Below, piece by piece: positions 33,858-43,275 of a DNA stretch of 64,000 bases. Position numbers and translations under genes: made by a program. Positions within the stretch are counted from its first letter, which is position 1, and each line of letters opens with the position of its first letter. Under the pieces are notes generated by a model that saw nothing but the letters and a program-made list of their open reading frames with translations, had not been told where the DNA came from and did not search any database. Origin of the DNA: Phycisphaerae bacterium (lineage in GTDB: Bacteria; Planctomycetota; Phycisphaerae; UBA1845; Fen-1342); the NCBI GenBank assembly GCA_028279405.1, contig JANQNU010000021.1:41773-105772 (forward strand), written 5' to 3'.

Positions 33858-35974
33858 TGCTGGCGGACGCCGACAACCAACTCAGCGCCTTGCTGCTTTC
33901 CATGCCGTTGTGGCCGTTGCTCGGATCGGTTCTCGTGGGCGTCTTTCTGGCGACGGGCAAGCTAAAGGCGTTATCGGACAAAGCAGTGGTTGGCGGGGTC
34001 GGCGTCTCGGCGCTGCTCGGCGTGATCACGTTTTTCAGCCTGATGCCGGACACGTCGCACGACGACGGGCATGCGGACGCGTCGAGTGCGATCCGTCTGG
34101 TTGCCGACGGCCCGGTCGAAGAGCCGTCGGGGCACTCGCCGAAGGCGTCGAACGGGCACGCGGACGCGTCGCGCACGCACACGCTCTTCCATTGGATCAG
34201 TCTTGGGCTCGACGATCAGGGCGCGACGCGCTGGATCGACGTGAATTACTACATCGACGGCCTAACGGGCATCATGCTGGTGGTGGTGACGGTCATCTCG
34301 CTGTTGGTGGTGATTTACTCGACCGGCTACATGCGCGATCATCACGGGCATCCGGAGGTCGGCTACGAGCGGTTCTTCGCGTTCTTGGGCTTGTTCGTCT
34401 TTTCGATGCTGATGCTGGTGCTGGCGGGGAACTTTGTTCTGCTCTACCTGGGCTGGGAAGCGGTCGGCCTGTGCAGCTATCTGCTGATCGGGTTCTACTA
34501 TCAGAAACCCGAGGCGGCGGCGGCGGCCAAGAAGGCATTCCTGGTCAATCGGATTGGCGATCTCGGCTTCGCGCTCGGAATCTTTGCACTGTATCTGTTC
34601 CTGTCGCCGGTGGTCGGTCCGGGTGAGAACCCGCTGGACTATGCGGTCGCGTTCAAGTACGCCGACACGTTGAACACCATGGAGTTGGGCGGTGTCGCTG
34701 CACCGACGCTGGTATCGCTGCTGTTGCTGTGCGGGGCGCTCGGTAAGTCGGCGCAGTTCCCGCTGTATGTCTGGCTGCCGGACGCGATGGAGGGTCCCAG
34801 CCCGGTCTCGGCGCTGATTCACGCGGCCACGATGGTGACCGCGGGTGTCTATATGGTTGCGCGGTGCGCGCCGATCTTCATTCAATCGGAAGTGGCGCTC
34901 TTCGTGGTCATGGTGATCGGGCTGATCGGCGCGGTGCTGGCGGCGACGATGGCGATGGCGCAATACGACATGAAGCGCATCCTGGCGTATTCGACGATGA
35001 GTCAGTTGGCGTTCATGTTCGTGGCGTTGGGGGCAAAGGCGCCCCAGGCGGCCATCTTCCACCTGTATACGCATGCTTTCTTCAAGGCGCTGCTGTTCCT
35101 CAGTGCGGGCAGTGTGATGCACGCAATGGGGAACGTGATCGATGTTCGCCTGTTCAGCGGACTCAGGCGTGTGCTGCCGCATACGTACCGGCTGATGCTG
35201 ATCGGCTGCCTGGCACTGGCGGGCTTCCCGCTGTTGGCCGGCTTCTGGAGCAAGGACGAGATCGTCTCGACCGTGATGCATCATAGCCCGGTTGCAGGTT
35301 GGATCCTGCTCTTTACTGCGTTTCTGACCGCCTACTATACGTTCCGCATGTTTTTCCTCTGCTTCAACGGCGAGCAACGCTTCCCGAAGGAGGCAGGCGA
35401 CCACCCGCATGAGATGCCGGGCGTAATGCTCGCGCCGAAGTATCTGTTGGCGATCGGTGCCGTTCTCGCGGGTTACATCGGCGTCTCGTTCCATGTATCC
35501 AGCACTGCGTTTCTCGGAGCGCTCGAGCCGCACGGCATGTACCACGGGTATATCGAAAACAGCACGATCATCAACGAATCGCACCATAGCGGCCCCTGGC
35601 TGATGTACCTGTCGGCGGCGGTTGCGCTAGCCGGGATCGGCCTGGCGTGGGCGCGGTACGGCGCTGCGCCGCGGACCGAACCGGACCAGGCGCTGCTGGG
35701 CCCGATCTGGAACCTGTGGAACGCCAAGTATTATGTGGACGAGTTGTTCGATCGCGTGCTCGTGCGACCGCTGCGGGGCTTGGGCCGGCTATTCGTGACG
35801 ACGGACAACAACGTGGTCGACGGTCTGATCACGTTCTGCGCTGCGGTACCGCGCGGAATCGGGGCGGCGCTCCAATTGACGCAGCGTGGCGTCTTGCAGG
35901 GCTACGCGCTCGGCGCGGTCGTGGGCGTAACGCTGTTGCTGCTGTTCTGGAAGTGGATCGAGCCGGCCCTTTGA
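33854..35974 (+). CDS. nuoL: NADH-quinone oxidoreductase subunit L
   Basis: Antiporter-like, largest proton-pumping subunit (706 residues). Conserved segments are LLYLGWEAVGLCSYLLIGFY, FPLYVWLPDAMEGPSPVSAL followed by IHAATMVTAGVYM, and DMKRILAYSTMSQLAFMF. The C-terminal amphipathic lateral helix is expected after about residue 600 (WNAKYYVDELFDRV). An unusual soluble-looking His/Asp/Ala-rich loop (about residues 60-115, e.g. HDDGHADASS) is inserted after the second span. ATG 33854 overlaps nuoK. Confidence 0.95.
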   Translation: MMLADADNQLSALLLSMPLWPLLGSVLVGVFLATGKLKALSDKAVVGGVGVSALLGVITFFSLMPDTSHDDGHADASSAIRLVADGPVEEPSGHSPKASNGHADASRTHTLFHWISLGLDDQGATRWIDVNYYIDGLTGIMLVVVTVISLLVVIYSTGYMRDHHGHPEVGYERFFAFLGLFVFSMLMLVLAGNFVLLYLGWEAVGLCSYLLIGFYYQKPEAAAAAKKAFLVNRIGDLGFALGIFALYLFLSPVVGPGENPLDYAVAFKYADTLNTMELGGVAAPTLVSLLLLCGALGKSAQFPLYVWLPDAMEGPSPVSALIHAATMVTAGVYMVARCAPIFIQSEVALFVVMVIGLIGAVLAATMAMAQYDMKRILAYSTMSQLAFMFVALGAKAPQAAIFHLYTHAFFKALLFLSAGSVMHAMGNVIDVRLFSGLRRVLPHTYRLMLIGCLALAGFPLLAGFWSKDEIVSTVMHHSPVAGWILLFTAFLTAYYTFRMFFLCFNGEQRFPKEAGDHPHEMPGVMLAPKYLLAIGAVLAGYIGVSFHVSSTAFLGALEPHGMYHGYIENSTIINESHHSGPWLMYLSAAVALAGIGLAWARYGAAPRTEPDQALLGPIWNLWNAKYYVDELFDRVLVRPLRGLGRLFVTTDNNVVDGLITFCAAVPRGIGAALQLTQRGVLQGYALGAVVGVTLLLLFWKWIEPAL

Positions 35975-36037
35975 GAGGGATCGGATAGTGGCAGGCGGCG
36001 TTGGAGCCGTCGAACGTCTGACAACATTTAGCCGCGA

Positions 36038-37810
36038 ATGGGAACCATGCATCTCGCTGCCCAGTTCAGTCTGAATGCCCTGATTTTCCTGCCGATCCTG
36101 GCAGCGGTCGTGATTTGGGCCTTGCCAAAGCACGTCGAGCGAATGGCCCAGCAGGTTGCGCTTTGGGTGGGGATGGTGACACTCGCGTTGGGCGCGTTTC
36201 TGTGGGTCCTCGGCCAGCCGCAGCTGGTGGGATCGGCCGAAACGACCGACACGCCGACCCTGGTCGGGGAAACCGAGTTCGCGTGGATCAACGCGGTCAT
36301 TCACGACCAGCAGGAAAACGAGGTCGGCGGAGTGCGGGTGCGCTACCACGTCGGTCTCGACCCGATCAGTTCGCCGTTGATGCTGCTGACCGCGCTGCTC
36401 GTGCCGTTGTCGGTCGCGTGCAGTTTCGCCTCGATCAAGACGCGCGTCCGGGAGTACTACGCTTGGATGATGGCGTTGACGGCCGGGATGTTCGGCGTTT
36501 TTGCCGCGCGGGATTTGCTGCTGTTCTACATCTTCTTCGAGTTCACGTTGGTGCCGCTCTACTTCCTCATCGGTATCTGGGGCGGTTCGGATCGGCGTTA
36601 CGCGGCCAACAAGTTCTTCATTTACACGTTCGTCGGCAGTGTGATTACGTTTGCGGGCATCCTGTATCTGGCGATCCGGGCGAGCTTCCTGGAGAGCGCC
36701 GGCACCGGCCTTGGCGTGATCGACTTCGATCTGATCAAGCTCTCGTCGCTCCCGTTGGAGAACGGGCTGACGGCCACGGAGCAATCGCTGCTGTTCCTTG
36801 CGTTTTTTGCGGGCTTCGCGATCAAGGTGCCGTTCTTCCCCTTGCACACGTGGCTGCCGCTGGCGCACACCGAAGCGCCGACAGCGGGCAGCGTGTTGCT
36901 GGCGGGCGTGCTGCTCAAGCTGGGGACGTACGGGTTCTTGCGGTTCAGTCTTCCGATGGTCCCGCTGGGCGCGGTGCAATGGGCGAGTGTGATGGGCGCC
37001 CTGGCCGTTGCGGGCATCATCTACGGTGCGCTGTGCTCATGGGTGCAGCGTGACGTCAAGAAGCTGGTCGCGTACTCATCGGTCTCGCACCTGGGTTTCT
37101 GCATGCTGGGCATGTTCAGCCTGTTGCCGTTCGGTCTGAGCGGCTCGGTGCTTTACATGATCAATCACGGCCTGAGCACCGCGGCCCTGTTCTTGATCGT
37201 CGGCATGATCTACGAGCGCTATCACACGCGCGATGTCAACCAGATCGGCGGTCTTGCGCGGCAGATGCCGGTAATGGCGTTTTTCCTGGTGTTTTTCGTA
37301 CTTTCGAGCGTCGGCCTTCCGGGCCTCAACGGCTTCGTGAGCGAGTTTACGGTCCTCTTCGCAGCCTTCAACTCGACCGATCACCTGGGACCGTCGTTTG
37401 GCACTTTGGGAGCGACCGGGATCCTTCTCGGTGCGATCTATCTGCTTTACATGACAGGTAAGGTGCTGTTCGGGCCGCTCAAGGAACCGGCGAACACGCC
37501 GGACCTTTCCGCCGGTTTGACGCGGGACCTGACGGTGCGTGAGATCACGATCCTGACGCCGCTTGCCGTGCTGTGCATTGTGCTGGGAGTCGCCCCACGG
37601 CTGGTCACCGACACACTTGATCCGGTCCTGGCCGATGAGCGGGTCCCCTACTCCGTTCTGAATCGGATTCGTCAGGCGCGCGATTCGCAGATTCACCTGG
37701 TGACGCAAACGGCGTCGCCGACGTCGGCCACACGGCCGAAGAGTGAGCCGCTGGCGGATCACGTGGCCGGTCCGGTAGCGGTTGGCGAAGTCATCTTTGG
37801 AGAATCGTGA
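36038..37810 (+). CDS. nuoM: NADH-quinone oxidoreductase subunit M
   Basis: Antiporter-like subunit (590 residues). The catalytic segments FFEFTLVPLYFLIGIWGG, KVPFFPLHTWLPLAHTEAPT followed by AGSVLLAGVLLKLG, and DVKKLVAYSSVSHLGFCMLG are all visible, including the conserved Glu and Lys of the proton channel. The C-terminus carries a hydrophilic tail of about 60 residues beyond the usual end. Two starts are possible: ATG 36038, or ATG 36047 (MHLAAQFS), which sits just after GGGAACC. A 63-base gap separates it from nuoL. Confidence 0.94.
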   Translation: MGTMHLAAQFSLNALIFLPILAAVVIWALPKHVERMAQQVALWVGMVTLALGAFLWVLGQPQLVGSAETTDTPTLVGETEFAWINAVIHDQQENEVGGVRVRYHVGLDPISSPLMLLTALLVPLSVACSFASIKTRVREYYAWMMALTAGMFGVFAARDLLLFYIFFEFTLVPLYFLIGIWGGSDRRYAANKFFIYTFVGSVITFAGILYLAIRASFLESAGTGLGVIDFDLIKLSSLPLENGLTATEQSLLFLAFFAGFAIKVPFFPLHTWLPLAHTEAPTAGSVLLAGVLLKLGTYGFLRFSLPMVPLGAVQWASVMGALAVAGIIYGALCSWVQRDVKKLVAYSSVSHLGFCMLGMFSLLPFGLSGSVLYMINHGLSTAALFLIVGMIYERYHTRDVNQIGGLARQMPVMAFFLVFFVLSSVGLPGLNGFVSEFTVLFAAFNSTDHLGPSFGTLGATGILLGAIYLLYMTGKVLFGPLKEPANTPDLSAGLTRDLTVREITILTPLAVLCIVLGVAPRLVTDTLDPVLADERVPYSVLNRIRQARDSQIHLVTQTASPTSATRPKSEPLADHVAGPVAVGEVIFGES

Positions 37811-39405
37811 TCGTGCCGAATCTGGGACCTGCCATTTCGCTCTCCGCGTTTGTTCCCGAGTTGATTCTCTCGGCGGTCGGCTGTCTGGTGTTGTTGCTGG
37901 GCGTCGCGCAGCGCGAGTCGGTTCGTCGATCGATACCGGCGATCGCGATCACCGGTATCATCGCGACGATCATCGTGATCTTTTGGCGTTACACGAATGC
38001 GAATGACGTCGGTGGCGGTTTCGCGTTCGAACCGCTGGCGTATTTCGTTCGCTTGAGCGGCTTGGTGCTGGGGGTGCTCCTGACGCTGGCGGCGTGGGCT
38101 CAGCCGCGTGATGCGGAGCGTGGCGAGTTCTTCGCGATGATGCTGTTTTCGCTCACCGGCCTGCTGCTGGTTGCCCCAGCGGCCAATCTGGTGTTGCTGT
38201 TCGTCGCGCTGGAACTGGTGAGCATTCCGACGTACGTGCTGGTCACGTTGAGTCGTTCGAACTTGAAGGCGCTCGAAGCCGGAACGAAGTATTTCTATCT
38301 GGGGGCGATGTCGGCGGCCCTGATGGCGTATGGCTTCAGCTTCCTCTACGGCGTTTCGGGTACGATCGCCATTGACGCCGAAATGGCGTCCGCGATTCAG
38401 GACGCACTGGCGGGTCGCTCGGGCGCACTTCCCCAAGCGCTGGCGGTGGTGGGGCTGCTCACCTCCCTGGCGGGCCTGCTGTTCAAGGTGGCGGCGGTAC
38501 CGATGCACTTCTACATTGGCGACGTCTACCAGGGTGCCGCCAACGCAGTCGCAGGGCTGCTGGGATTCGTACCCAAGCTGGCGGGAATGATCGCGCTGAT
38601 CAAGCTGTTGGCGTTGACGAGCGTCTGGTACAACCATGATGAGGCGCTGTTCTGGGTGTTGTGGGTGGTAGCGGCGCTCTCGATGACCGTCGGCAACGTG
38701 CTGGCGCTGATGCAATCGAACGTCAAGCGGATGCTGGCCTACTCGGGAATTGCCCATTCCGGCTACATGATGGTGGCGTTGCTTGCGGGTCCGGCTGCGG
38801 GCGGCGGCATGCTCGGGAACGGGATTGCGGCGATTCTCTACTATTCGGTGATCTACGGCATCGCGAACCTCGGCGCATTTGCGATCCTGGGCGTGCTTCG
38901 CGTGCGGGGTCAGGCGTGCGAGCACGTGCGTGACATCGCCGGTCTGCTCCGACGGGAACCGGGACTGGCGCTGCTGATGGCGCTCGCGATGTTCACGCTG
39001 ATGGGCCTCCCGCCGACGCCTGGATTCTGGGGCAAGATGGGACTGTTCGGCAGTGCGCTGCACGTCGCGCAACACGCCAGTTCGGGACCAGCCGGACCGC
39101 AGGCGACCTGGCTGACCGTCCTGGTCATCATCGGCGTGGTTAACTCGGCCATCGCAGCGGCCTACTATCTGCGGGTCGCGGCGGCGGTTCTACTGCACGA
39201 CAGCGACGAGCCGGCCGAAGCCGACCAGCGGTTGGAGTTCGCCGGCATGGGAGCGTTCATGTGCGGTTTTCTGTTGCTGGTGTTCTCGTTCTACCCGAAC
39301 GCCCTGCTGAACTCCGGCACGAGCGCTGCGCTACGTTTCGAGGAAGCTCCGGCCGCAATCACCGCGGCTGCACCACCGCCTGCCGCTGAATCATCGGCGC
39401 GCTAG
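37807..39405 (+). CDS. nuoN: NADH-quinone oxidoreductase subunit N
   Basis: Third antiporter-like subunit (532 residues). Typical segments are VLLFVALELVSIPTYVLV, then GTKYFYLGAMSAALMAYGF, FKVAAVPMHFYIGDVYQGA, and VKRMLAYSGIAHSGYMMV. The start is GTG 37807, overlapping the nuoM stop (GTGA). The C-terminal tail is Ala/Pro-rich (APPPAAESSAR). It is the last gene of the block; the next structured element is the terminator-bearing RNA region at 39634-39777. Confidence 0.94.
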   Translation: MIVPNLGPAISLSAFVPELILSAVGCLVLLLGVAQRESVRRSIPAIAITGIIATIIVIFWRYTNANDVGGGFAFEPLAYFVRLSGLVLGVLLTLAAWAQPRDAERGEFFAMMLFSLTGLLLVAPAANLVLLFVALELVSIPTYVLVTLSRSNLKALEAGTKYFYLGAMSAALMAYGFSFLYGVSGTIAIDAEMASAIQDALAGRSGALPQALAVVGLLTSLAGLLFKVAAVPMHFYIGDVYQGAANAVAGLLGFVPKLAGMIALIKLLALTSVWYNHDEALFWVLWVVAALSMTVGNVLALMQSNVKRMLAYSGIAHSGYMMVALLAGPAAGGGMLGNGIAAILYYSVIYGIANLGAFAILGVLRVRGQACEHVRDIAGLLRREPGLALLMALAMFTLMGLPPTPGFWGKMGLFGSALHVAQHASSGPAGPQATWLTVLVIIGVVNSAIAAAYYLRVAAAVLLHDSDEPAEADQRLEFAGMGAFMCGFLLLVFSFYPNALLNSGTSAALRFEEAPAAITAAAPPPAAESSAR

Positions 39406-39599
39406 CCGACTCACCCCAGCGCATTACCCGGTCACCGCATGTTGCAGCACCTCATCGCGCAGTTACGGACAGCAAATCGGCCAACTCCGCTCTAAGCGCT
39501 TATGCTTCCAACACCTAGAGCAGTCTGCTGTTACCTTGCACAAGATTGAAACCGCTTCCGGCAATTTACTTATTTTCACTAAATTGGGTCGACCGGGTA

Positions 39600-39627
39600 T
39601 TGCACGCGCTTTGATTCGGGATATAGT
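39600..39627 (+). promoter_or_regulatory. Sigma70-type promoter in the nuoN-waaA gap
   Basis: TTGCAC (39600-39605), 16 bases, TATAGT (39622-39627). The predicted start is near 39634. No coding gene follows on this strand for about 1.5 kb, so it probably drives a non-coding RNA. Confidence 0.5.
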
Positions 39628-39633
39628 GGCTTC

Positions 39634-39777
39634 ATCAGAGGACGGAAGCAACTCACGCTCTTGACGCGGTGTACGGTCAAAGAGAAGCGATGATCACCGA
39701 ATAGAATACGGATACGTAGGTGCTCCTCGGAGGGAGGAGAAGGAAGGTCGGGTGGTTCTCCATCCCGGCCTTTTTTT
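39634..39777 (+). ncRNA. Candidate small RNA (~144 nt), GGA-rich
   Basis: Bounded by the promoter above and an intrinsic terminator. Predicted by eye: hairpin CTCTTGAC..GTCAAAGAG (39658-39684, one bulged A), hairpin CTCCTC-GGAGG-GAGGAG (39723-39739), whose apical loop is GGAGG, then the terminator hairpin. About seven GGA triplets occur, one of them in an apical loop, which is reminiscent of CsrA-sequestering RNAs. No Rfam family was recognised. It could alternatively be just the 3' end of the nuo transcript. Confidence 0.45.
39746..39777 (+). terminator. Intrinsic terminator (GC stem plus T7)
   Basis: GGTCGGGTGG and CCATCCCGGCC form a ten-pair stem with a single bulge and a TTCT loop, followed at once by seven T. 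It ends the small-RNA candidate and also any read-through from nuoN. Confidence 0.85.
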
Positions 39778-39813
39778 GTTGCCTGGTTTGACAGCTGTCG
39801 ATTCGACGCGATG

Positions 39814-41136
39814 TCATTGGCTGCCGTTCCCGCTGGGACGGACGTCATCGGAGCACTCGAGGATTCGCTGCACGATACGGCCGGTCGCTCCTCGTTTGCT
39901 ACGCACGGCTTCCCGAGCCGCCTGCCCCATTATTGCAGCGCGCGTTGGATCGCTGAGCAAGTCATCAATGGCGGTGGGGAGTTCTTCGGTGCCGTCGATC
40001 TGCCGCGCAGCCGCATTCGCCAGCAGGAGTGTCGCGGCCTCAGCGAAGTTCTCAACGTGCGGGCCGAACACCATTGGCTTGGCGAGCGCCGCGACTTCCA
40101 TCAGATCGGACCCCCCCATGCGGACGAGCGTGCGTCCCACGAATACGACGGTCGCCAGCGCGTAGTACTTGCGCAACTCGCCCATCGTATCGCCGAGGAA
40201 TACGGGAATTGTCGGATCGCCGTTGCGGGGGAACGTGGGTCGGCCGGTGCTACGACGCAGGCACGGGAACCCGCGTGCGACAATCAGTTGGGCGACTTCC
40301 TCAAAGCGTTCCGGCTTGCGAGGAATGATGGCAAGTTGCAACGTGGGGTGCTTTTCGCGAAGTATCGCGAAGGCGTCCAGAATTGCCGCCTCTTCTTCAG
40401 GACCGGTGCTGCCACACACCCAGAGCGGCTGCTGACAGTCCATTCCCATGTCCTTGGCCAGCTGCTCCTGCCCGTCGACGTGGTCGACGATCGTGGCGGT
40501 GTCATACTTCACCGAGCCGGTAATCTCGATACGGTCCGATGGAACGCCGAGCGTTTTGAACCGCTCCGCGTACGTAGCGTCTTGGGCCCCGACCCACCGG
40601 ATGCGACCGAACATTCGCTTCGCGACGGATCGGAGCACAGGCAGACTGAAGCGTCTCATACTTTTTTCGCCGGTGACGCGTCCGTTGGCGATGAGAACGG
40701 GAATCTGCCGACGATGGGCGATCTCGATCAGATTCGGCCAGGCTTCGAGTTCCATCAGTACGATGACCGAGGGTCGAATGCGGGTCAGCAGCGTTCGAAT
40801 CGCGAAGGAGAAATCGAGCGGAAAGCGGATGACCGGCAGGTCCGGATAGATGGAGCGCGCCTGGTCGAGTCCGGTCCTGGTAGTGGCGCTGATGACGATC
40901 ACGACGTCGGGGGACTGCGTGCGCAATTCCTGCACGATCGTGCGGGCGGCGTTTATCTCGCCGAGCGAGACGCCGTGAATCCAAACGCAACGTGAAGCGA
41001 CGCGTCGTGAGGCCGCACGGCCGAAATACTCCCGTAGCGGCGCGCCACGAGGGCCTTGACGCCACAGGCGCCAAACCAAATATGGTGCGGCCAGCAGCAA
41101 TCCGACGGCGTATGCAATGTCGAGCAGAAGCGTCAT
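39814..41136 (-). CDS. waaA: 3-deoxy-D-manno-octulosonic acid (KDO) transferase
   Basis: Glycosyltransferase (440 residues) that adds KDO to lipid A at the inner membrane. The N-terminal anchor MTLLLDIAYAVGLLLAAPYL leads into WRLWRQGPR. Then come CVWIHGVSLGEINAARTIVQ, ITGSVKYD in the middle, IIPRKPERFEEVAQLI, and the nucleotide-sugar site VFVGRTLVRMGGSDLMEVAA. These match WaaA/KdtA (GT30). ATG 41136 is chosen because it starts at the membrane anchor; the frame remains open to 41529 with no ribosome site. Presence of a KDO transferase implies LPS-type lipid A. Confidence 0.92.
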   Translation of the reverse strand: MTLLLDIAYAVGLLLAAPYLVWRLWRQGPRGAPLREYFGRAASRRVASRCVWIHGVSLGEINAARTIVQELRTQSPDVVIVISATTRTGLDQARSIYPDLPVIRFPLDFSFAIRTLLTRIRPSVIVLMELEAWPNLIEIAHRRQIPVLIANGRVTGEKSMRRFSLPVLRSVAKRMFGRIRWVGAQDATYAERFKTLGVPSDRIEITGSVKYDTATIVDHVDGQEQLAKDMGMDCQQPLWVCGSTGPEEEAAILDAFAILREKHPTLQLAIIPRKPERFEEVAQLIVARGFPCLRRSTGRPTFPRNGDPTIPVFLGDTMGELRKYYALATVVFVGRTLVRMGGSDLMEVAALAKPMVFGPHVENFAEAATLLLANAAARQIDGTEELPTAIDDLLSDPTRAAIMGQAAREAVRSKRGATGRIVQRILECSDDVRPSGNGSQ

Positions 41137-41326
41137 GCCGGTCGATACGAATCTCGAAAGGTCGGAGAATACTCGCTTTCCGGAAAACGTCCATACGTCC
41201 GGTCGCACCACTGCGAGACGCATGCGTCGACCACGGGCCCGCGGGCAACGTGAGCAGCTCCCCTGCACGAGCGACTGGGCGGCGTTATGATCTCCGAAAG
41301 GCAATCTGTTGTGGAGGATCGAAGAT

Positions 41327-42160
41327 ATGCACGTTACGCTGCGCGTGGTGTTGGTCGGATGGCTCGCGAGTACTGCCGGCACGGCGGCGACGGGCCCGGG
41401 GGCACTTTCGGATCCCAAAGTGGACGAAATCCTGACGCGGCTCGAGAAGCGGACGGTAAGCGACCTCTCGGCGAAGCTGCGCTGGGAGAACTGGCACGTG
41501 ATCGACCCGCCCGACGAGCGAAGCGTCAAGAAAGGCGAGATCCTCTACAAGGACCGGGACCCGGTCCCGGTCTTCATCGTGCATTTCAAGAAAAAGAGTA
41601 TGGGACGACGGAGTCAGAGGGCCGATGAACGGCACCTCTTCGACGGCCGGTGGTACGTCGAGTTGAATGCGGAAACCAAGACAGTGACCCGCCGCGAGGT
41701 TCGACGACCGGACGACCCGGCCAGCCCGTACAAGATCGGCGAGGGCCCCTTCCCGGTTCCGTTCGGCCAGAAAAAGGCGGACATTCTGCGTGAGTTCGAG
41801 GTTCGGCTCGATCCGCCGAACGCGAATCAGCAGGTGCCGGACCCGAAAGACACGGATCATCTCGTTTTGAAACCGCGGCCGGGCACACGGTCTGCGGAGC
41901 GTTTCAAGCAACTCGACTTCTGGATTCGTCGGAAGGGCCCGGAGAGCGGGCTTCCAGTGAAGGTCAAGGTGGCCAAGCTTGACGGGACCGGTCGCGCGAA
42001 CGACGAGGTAACGGTGACCTTCGAGAAAATCCGCCTCAACACGAGCATCCCTGACGATCGTTTCGAGGTCAAGACTCCGCGCGGCTACGAGGAGATCCGA
42101 GAGCTGCTGTCCAACAGTCCGGCGGTACAAGAGATGAGCATCACCCCGCAGCCGGAATGA
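41327..42160 (+). CDS. LolA-like outer-membrane lipoprotein carrier family protein
   Basis: Exported protein (277 residues) with a signal peptide (MHVTLRVVLVGWLASTAGTA, cleavage near residue 21). The mature part begins with DEILTRLEKRTVSDLSAKLR and continues as beta-strand-rich sequence (LFDGRWYVELNAETKTVTRR) in the pattern of the LolA half-barrel found in planctomycete proteins. The C-terminal segment (IPDDRFEVKTPRGYEEI) is typical of the last strand of LolA-like domains. Whether it carries lipoproteins is unknown. ATG 41327 follows GTGGAGGATCGAAGAT. It is divergent from waaA. Confidence 0.7.
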   Translation: MHVTLRVVLVGWLASTAGTAATGPGALSDPKVDEILTRLEKRTVSDLSAKLRWENWHVIDPPDERSVKKGEILYKDRDPVPVFIVHFKKKSMGRRSQRADERHLFDGRWYVELNAETKTVTRREVRRPDDPASPYKIGEGPFPVPFGQKKADILREFEVRLDPPNANQQVPDPKDTDHLVLKPRPGTRSAERFKQLDFWIRRKGPESGLPVKVKVAKLDGTGRANDEVTVTFEKIRLNTSIPDDRFEVKTPRGYEEIRELLSNSPAVQEMSITPQPE

Positions 42161-42186
42161 GGGTCAGCAATTGGGGGGCAACGGGC

Positions 42187-42216
42187 AAAAAAAGTGGCGG
42201 GCCGCGAGGGCCCGCC
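42187..42216 (-). terminator. Intrinsic terminator of the PEP-CTERM gene
   Basis: On the minus strand GGCGGGCC-CTCGC-GGCCCGCC is followed after two bases by seven T. It lies 79 bases past the stop of the gene at 42295 and 27 bases after the convergent LolA-like gene. Confidence 0.85.
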
Positions 42217-42294
42217 GGGTGCGCAACCGTCTCATAAGAGATCGGGTCGTGAGCATTTCGATTCGTTCCGGGAGCAAGACTCCCGGCGGGGGAT

Positions 42295-43011
42295 CTAGCG
42301 TCGACGAAAGAGGACGAGGCTGCCAAGTCCGAGCAGCGCCAGCGAGGCCGGCTCGGGCAACGGCGTCAATACGCCGGCGGCTCCAACAGCGGCACCGTTG
42401 TCCTGGACGGCAATGTTGCCGAGGTCCCAGGCGGTAGCGTCGGTCTGGAACCAGACGATGGCCGACTTGGTTCCATTGAGCAGGGAAGCACCGCTGGCGC
42501 CCACCCGATACTGCCACTGCGGGTTTCCGAGCGCCGGATCGCGTTCGATGAAGTAGGGGTCGCCGTCGCTCCATCCGGGCGCGAGCGCGGCGCTGTCGCC
42601 GCTGCCGTCGCTACCGGCGTCGAGGACGTCGACGACGCTCCAGTTGGCTGGATTCAGCGAAGCGCGAACGAGGTCGTTCCGGTTGGTGGCATCGAGCAGG
42701 ATTTCGTAGCCGAAGCCCAGGCCATTACCAGCATCTTCGCCGTTGACGTAGTAGACGGTGCTGCGAACCTGACCCATGAACTGATCGAAACCGGGGATGC
42801 TCTGGATGTCCGTGGTCATATGCGTCGCGAGCGACTCGGCACCGAGCCAGCCAGGAAGGCCGGAACTAAAGAACGGGCCGGCGTCGCCGGGGGCGCCCGT
42901 TCCGCCGAGATCGACGTTGTACTCGAGTCCGGTATTGAGATTCCCGGCCCAAGCCGCGCTCGTGAGCGCGAGCAGCGTCGAGAACGATAGCATGATTTTG
43001 TATGCGCGCAC
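42295..43011 (-). CDS. PEP-CTERM sorted exported protein
   Basis: A 238-residue exported protein. Signal peptide: IMLSFSTLLALTSAAWA (cleavage after AWA). The body is rich in Gly, Asn, Asp and Trp, of unknown fold. The C-terminal anchor is LPEPASLALLG, a short span, then FRRR as the last residues, the classical exosortase signal. Codon 1 is GTG 43011 (GGAGAAG just upstream) or ATG 42993. It is convergent with the LolA-like gene, with a strong terminator between. Confidence 0.85.
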   Translation of the reverse strand: MRAYKIMLSFSTLLALTSAAWAGNLNTGLEYNVDLGGTGAPGDAGPFFSSGLPGWLGAESLATHMTTDIQSIPGFDQFMGQVRSTVYYVNGEDAGNGLGFGYEILLDATNRNDLVRASLNPANWSVVDVLDAGSDGSGDSAALAPGWSDGDPYFIERDPALGNPQWQYRVGASGASLLNGTKSAIVWFQTDATAWDLGNIAVQDNGAAVGAAGVLTPLPEPASLALLGLGSLVLFRRR

Positions 43012-43196
43012 CTTCTCCGTCCCTCCTGACTGAAGGCATTACGAGCTGTCATCGACGACCACAACGCCGCCGATCGAAAGTCCCCGCGCAGATTTCGCGT
43101 CTGCACGCTTTGCTATCGAATGCTAGGAACGCTCGAATCAGGAAATCAAATCAAATCGTGGTGGTTTTTCTCGTAAACGCTTCCCCAAGAAGCTGT

Positions 43197-43215
43197 TATC
43201 GGATCAGGTCCGATA
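43197..43215. promoter_or_regulatory. Inverted repeat, operator candidate
   Basis: TATCGGA and TCCGATA, perfect arms with a 5-base spacer, about 60 bases upstream of the -35 box of the kinase promoter. A short RNA hairpin cannot be excluded. Confidence 0.3.
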
Positions 43216-43275
43216 GCCAGCGTATGTGCGACTCCGCTCGGGCAAACAATGAGCCGCGGACCGCGCTGGCATCCG

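Larger units (their letters stand above)
39406..39813. other. 408-base intergenic region with a small-RNA candidate
   Basis: There is no plausible protein gene. The left half (39406-39599) shows nothing recognisable and is noticeably more AT-rich than the flanking genes. The right half contains a promoter, three hairpins and a T-tract terminator, annotated separately. Confidence 0.6.

Noticed and set aside
34262..35587. 441-residue minus-strand frame inside nuoL
   Set aside because: Composition dominated by Arg/Gln/His/Asp with no motifs, fully covered by a certain gene.
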